A stretch of DNA of 64,000 nt from Saprospiraceae bacterium. GTDB lineage: Bacteria > Bacteroidota > Bacteroidia > Chitinophagales > Saprospiraceae. The position numbers and the translations under genes are program-made. Shown piece by piece: positions 60,955 through 64,000 of this stretch (the stretch's first letter is position 1; each line of letters begins with the position of its first letter). The DNA lies in the NCBI GenBank assembly GCA_020628475.1, contig JAHDFB010000010.1, positions 1 through 64,000 of the forward strand, given 5' to 3'. The notes beneath the pieces were generated by a model. The model was not told the DNA's origin. It ran no database searches and worked only from the letters and a program-made list of their open reading frames with translations.

Positions 60955-61782
60955 CTACTTATCTACTGGGTAATCTAATAATTGCGCCCACTCCGTCCAC
61001 GATCCGTCATATATGGAATATTCTGTTCTACCGATAAGATGTGCTGCCATAAGAATAATACAGGCGGTCAGTCCTGATCCACAACTAAATGTCAGCATTT
61101 TTTGTCGAATATCTAAGTCCTTAAAAATCGCTTCCAAAGCTTCCCTTTTCTTAAAACGACCATTTTCCAATACATGTTTGAATGGTAGATTCTTTGAATG
61201 AGGAATATGACCTCCTCGAAGTCCTTTTCGAGGTTCCGGCACCAAAGCACAGAACCGCCCTTCTGATCGTGCATCAATCACCTGAACGGACTGTTCCTCC
61301 AAATCCTGATAAATGGCTTTTGCCGTCTTGAAATAAGCGTCTTCAAAGTTGGCCTCAAAATCTCCTGCTCCATGTACATCCCTGTGCTTATCAACAGTAG
61401 CCCCTCCCATTTCAATCCATGCATCTAAGCCTCCATCTAATACGGCCACCTGGTCATGTCCCATAGCCTTGAATAAATACCATAGTCTTGGAGCAGAATA
61501 AATACCTAAATTATCATAGATGATAACCTTACTTTGTTTATTGATGCCCAAAGATTGAACCACGTTTTCAAACGCTTTAGGACTAGGAACTGTATTCGGC
61601 AATTCGGAAGATAGATCACTAAAATGAGATTTTAATCCAACTTTGATGGCACCCGGAATGACTTTCCCAGGATGCTGTGCTTGTAGCCCCGACTTATTAC
61701 TTGCAGGACTTACGTCCAAAAGTACAGTATCTTCTTTAGCATCCATATTATGCAGCCAATCCGCTTGTATTAAATCATTCAT
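60955..61782 (-). CDS. Sulfurtransferase, two-domain rhodanese
   Basis: VIDARSEGRFCALVPEPRKGLRGGHIPHSKNLPF, active site SCGSGLTACI; start at MNDLIQADWL. Confidence 0.9.
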   Translation of the reverse strand: MNDLIQADWLHNMDAKEDTVLLDVSPASNKSGLQAQHPGKVIPGAIKVGLKSHFSDLSSELPNTVPSPKAFENVVQSLGINKQSKVIIYDNLGIYSAPRLWYLFKAMGHDQVAVLDGGLDAWIEMGGATVDKHRDVHGAGDFEANFEDAYFKTAKAIYQDLEEQSVQVIDARSEGRFCALVPEPRKGLRGGHIPHSKNLPFKHVLENGRFKKREALEAIFKDLDIRQKMLTFSCGSGLTACIILMAAHLIGRTEYSIYDGSWTEWAQLLDYPVDK

Positions 61783-61783
61783 A

Positions 61784-61987
61784 TTAGAATTCAGATTTAG
61801 GAATTTCTCGCTCAAATATGAGCTTCACTACTTTTTGGCTCTCACTTTTCTTGATGGATGGTTCAAAAGCTACAAAACGCCAGCCCAAATAGCCATATTC
61901 GTTCATTACGTCTAAAACATCCTCTTTTGGTTTTTTCGACCAAGTATTCACCTTGATCTCAACCCCTTGATATTCGTATCGTTTCAA
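61784..61987 (-). CDS. DUF4177-like small protein
   Basis: MKRYEYQGVEIKVNTW...VLDVMNEYGYLGWRFVAFEP...VKLIFERE. Confidence 0.6.
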   Translation of the reverse strand: MKRYEYQGVEIKVNTWSKKPKEDVLDVMNEYGYLGWRFVAFEPSIKKSESQKVVKLIFEREIPKSEF

Positions 61988-62040
61988 TGATTCTGAGTTT
62001 AATTATATACTAAATTATATCTTCTATCGAAACTAGCAAA

Positions 62041-62856
62041 CTAATTCACGGCAATATCGGGTCTGTATTTCGGTAAGCTATCGTCCAACATGATTGATTG
62101 CGGACTTAAACCTGTGAAACGTTTCATTTCTTTAATGAAATGACTTTGGTCATGATATTGATACTTGACGACATACTCCATCCAATTGCGATGATCATTT
62201 TCCAGTATTTCATGTAGGCAAGATCGGAATCGCTTCATCATCATATACTTTTTGGGCGTAAGCCCCGTTTCCTTTTTAAAATGACGCTCTATAGTACTCG
62301 TAGAATAAGCTAAGCGACTTTCTAGTGCTCCTACCGTATAAAAGTCATCCCTTTCTGAATAAAGATCCAAAATAAAACCCACACGATCTTCTTCCATCAG
62401 GTCCGTAAAATATTGATCCAATTGTGCTCCAATCGAAAGATTCGGCATCGTTTTCCATGCCATTCCCAATTTGTCAATGGAGGGGCCAAATAACTTATTT
62501 GCCAATATCAAAGGTGCTTTCGTAAGCATCTCACTTTTCAATCGAACAAAAGGAAGCAACGAAGCTACGGCATTCGATTTAAAGCGCACCACAACAGCAG
62601 ATTGTAATTCTGTAAAATCCAGTAAAATTTGATCATACATCACCGTTGATATAAAAGCTTGATGCATTCTTAGGCTATATTGAGGATGCATAATAGCTAT
62701 ACTGCCCTGTATAGGGAACACTAATTCAGGAGTGATCCCGGCATAGCTACTGATGAATTTCGAATCTGAAAATAAGCCTTGTATATCTCGAATGATCCAA
62801 TAGTATTCGATATACTTGGATAAGCGATGACAATTTGGATAGACCTTATGTTGCAT
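62041..62856 (-). CDS. AraC family transcriptional regulator
   Basis: STSTIERHFKKETGLTPKKYMMMKRFRSCLHEI...YHDQSHFIKEMKRFTGLSP. Confidence 0.9.
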   Translation of the reverse strand: MQHKVYPNCHRLSKYIEYYWIIRDIQGLFSDSKFISSYAGITPELVFPIQGSIAIMHPQYSLRMHQAFISTVMYDQILLDFTELQSAVVVRFKSNAVASLLPFVRLKSEMLTKAPLILANKLFGPSIDKLGMAWKTMPNLSIGAQLDQYFTDLMEEDRVGFILDLYSERDDFYTVGALESRLAYSTSTIERHFKKETGLTPKKYMMMKRFRSCLHEILENDHRNWMEYVVKYQYHDQSHFIKEMKRFTGLSPQSIMLDDSLPKYRPDIAVN

Positions 62857-62942
62857 ATGTGCTAAAATACAAGCTGCTAAATTAGACCTCTATTAAGGAA
62901 CTCAAGGATTAGTTCTATCAATCGATCAATTTTGTAGACCAT

Positions 62943-63731
62943 TTACTTTTCTGCAACAATCGAATAAACCAATGGAAGTAAGTGCTCTGTATGTTTAAGA
63001 CGATATTTAGATGCTTCGACCTCTTTTAAAGGAGGGATAAAATGATAGGGTGCATAATCGTATTCTTGGAAATCCTTGATTACTAAACCAGCATCGATTA
63101 ATGCCATTATTGTTTCTGATAGACTATGATTCCACGTAATCATTTGATCGTTTAAATTGGCTGATCGATCGGCATATGTACCTTCTTCAACCTCTACGAT
63201 GGCTCCCTGGTTAAAATAGGAAAAGGCAAAATCATCTACATCATCATTGTACATCCAAATAACAGGGTGAAAATCAGCCATCACAAATCGACCTCCTGGT
63301 TTTAAAGATTCATAGATCGTCTTCGCCCAGGCCTTCAAATCTGGTAACCAAATAATCGTGCCATAGGAAGTGAAAACAATATCATAATGATCCGAGACAT
63401 GTTCCCTCAAGGAATAGAGATCACAATTTACGAACTGAACATCCTGATTTAATTCCGTTGCTAACGTTCGTGCCAATTCAATCGATTTATCGGACAAATC
63501 TACACCAGTTACACGTGCTCCCATTCGACTCATGGAAATAGAATCTTGTCCAAAATGACATTGTAAGTGTAATACGGATTGTTGTTCAATGTTTCCTAAT
63601 AAATCGAGCTCAATACGCTTCAAGGTATTTTTCCCTGCCTTAAAGCTGGGCATATCGTAAAAAATGGAATCTTGATGCACAGCCGTTTTCTTATTCCACG
63701 CGATTTTGTTGATCTTTTTATAATCTTTCAT
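62943..63731 (-). CDS. Class I SAM-dependent methyltransferase
   Basis: VLHLQCHFGQDSISMSRMGARVTGVDLSDKSIELARTLA...FVNCDLYSL. Confidence 0.92.
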   Translation of the reverse strand: MKDYKKINKIAWNKKTAVHQDSIFYDMPSFKAGKNTLKRIELDLLGNIEQQSVLHLQCHFGQDSISMSRMGARVTGVDLSDKSIELARTLATELNQDVQFVNCDLYSLREHVSDHYDIVFTSYGTIIWLPDLKAWAKTIYESLKPGGRFVMADFHPVIWMYNDDVDDFAFSYFNQGAIVEVEEGTYADRSANLNDQMITWNHSLSETIMALIDAGLVIKDFQEYDYAPYHFIPPLKEVEASKYRLKHTEHLLPLVYSIVAEK

Positions 63732-63814
63732 GACTATTCAAACTATTATTTCTACTTCACGAATGGATGCAATATCCGTAATTCTAAAAAATTATGCAAT
63801 AATGTCACAATAAT

Positions 63815-63866
63815 TTTACTTTTTGTAAGGTTTACTTTACATTATGTAAATAAAACTTTACTTTTG
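63815..63866 (+). promoter_or_regulatory. Operator-like TTTAC repeats overlapping a TACTTTTG -7 box
   Basis: TTTAC-TTTTT-GTAAG (63815), TTTAC-ATTAT-GTAAA (63836), TTTACTTTTG (63857); 21-bp spacing. Confidence 0.6.
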
Positions 63867-63883
63867 AACTAAAATATTATTGT

Positions 63884-64000
63884 ATGAATACTTCTTATCT
63901 GATTCCGCATCGCTACAAAGTGCTAGGATGGATCCTATTTATTCCTTCGCTCATCATTGCCTTTCTGACAATTCTTTACGAATGGACGCCTCCCCTCTTT
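63884..64000 (+). CDS. N-terminus of a hypothetical membrane protein, truncated by the right window edge
   Basis: MNTSYLIPHRYKVLGWILFIPSLIIAFLTILYEWTPPLF, open to window end. Confidence 0.65.
   Translation, partial: MNTSYLIPHRYKVLGWILFIPSLIIAFLTILYEWTPPLF

Overview
64 kb of a low-GC Bacteroidota chromosome, probably Saprospiraceae/Lewinella-like (inference from T9SS sorting domains, GldC, SusC/SusD and TAnnTTTG -7 boxes). Most of the window is ordinary: a giant Ig-like T9SS type B adhesin; nitrilase, FdhD and an FdhF/YdeP-like oxidoreductase; YajC; CotH; an S24 regulator; GldC; a TonB receptor with DUF4249; CcmB/CcsA/CcmD with glutamate dehydrogenase; PurM; SMC; TopB; MATE; an S9 peptidase; an OmpA/TSP3 protein; two M16 peptidases; a SusC/SusD locus; a YyaL-like thioredoxin-domain protein; an M28 peptidase; a rhodanese; AraC and a methyltransferase. 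No rRNA, tRNA, CRISPR array or intact prophage was seen. The least ordinary stretch is 29.15-30.63 kb. It holds a cluster of DnaA-box-like 9-mers upstream of smc, then a ~216-aa ORF resembling a degenerate Y1/RAYT transposase. That ORF is flanked by inverted copies of a ~100-120 bp intergenic element, and a third copy lies at 40.2 kb. Other leads are: an orphan minus-strand promoter-terminator unit (candidate ~75-nt sRNA) at 11.53-11.64 kb; a SusD-like protein with inserted SusE/F-like modules, opposite a five-repeat protein built from the same module; a fatty-acid desaturase split by an apparent 1-nt frameshift; TTTAC-N5-GTAA operator-like sites phased at 21 bp at the right edge; and a 23-nt hairpin repeat sitting between stop codon and terminator of two genes.
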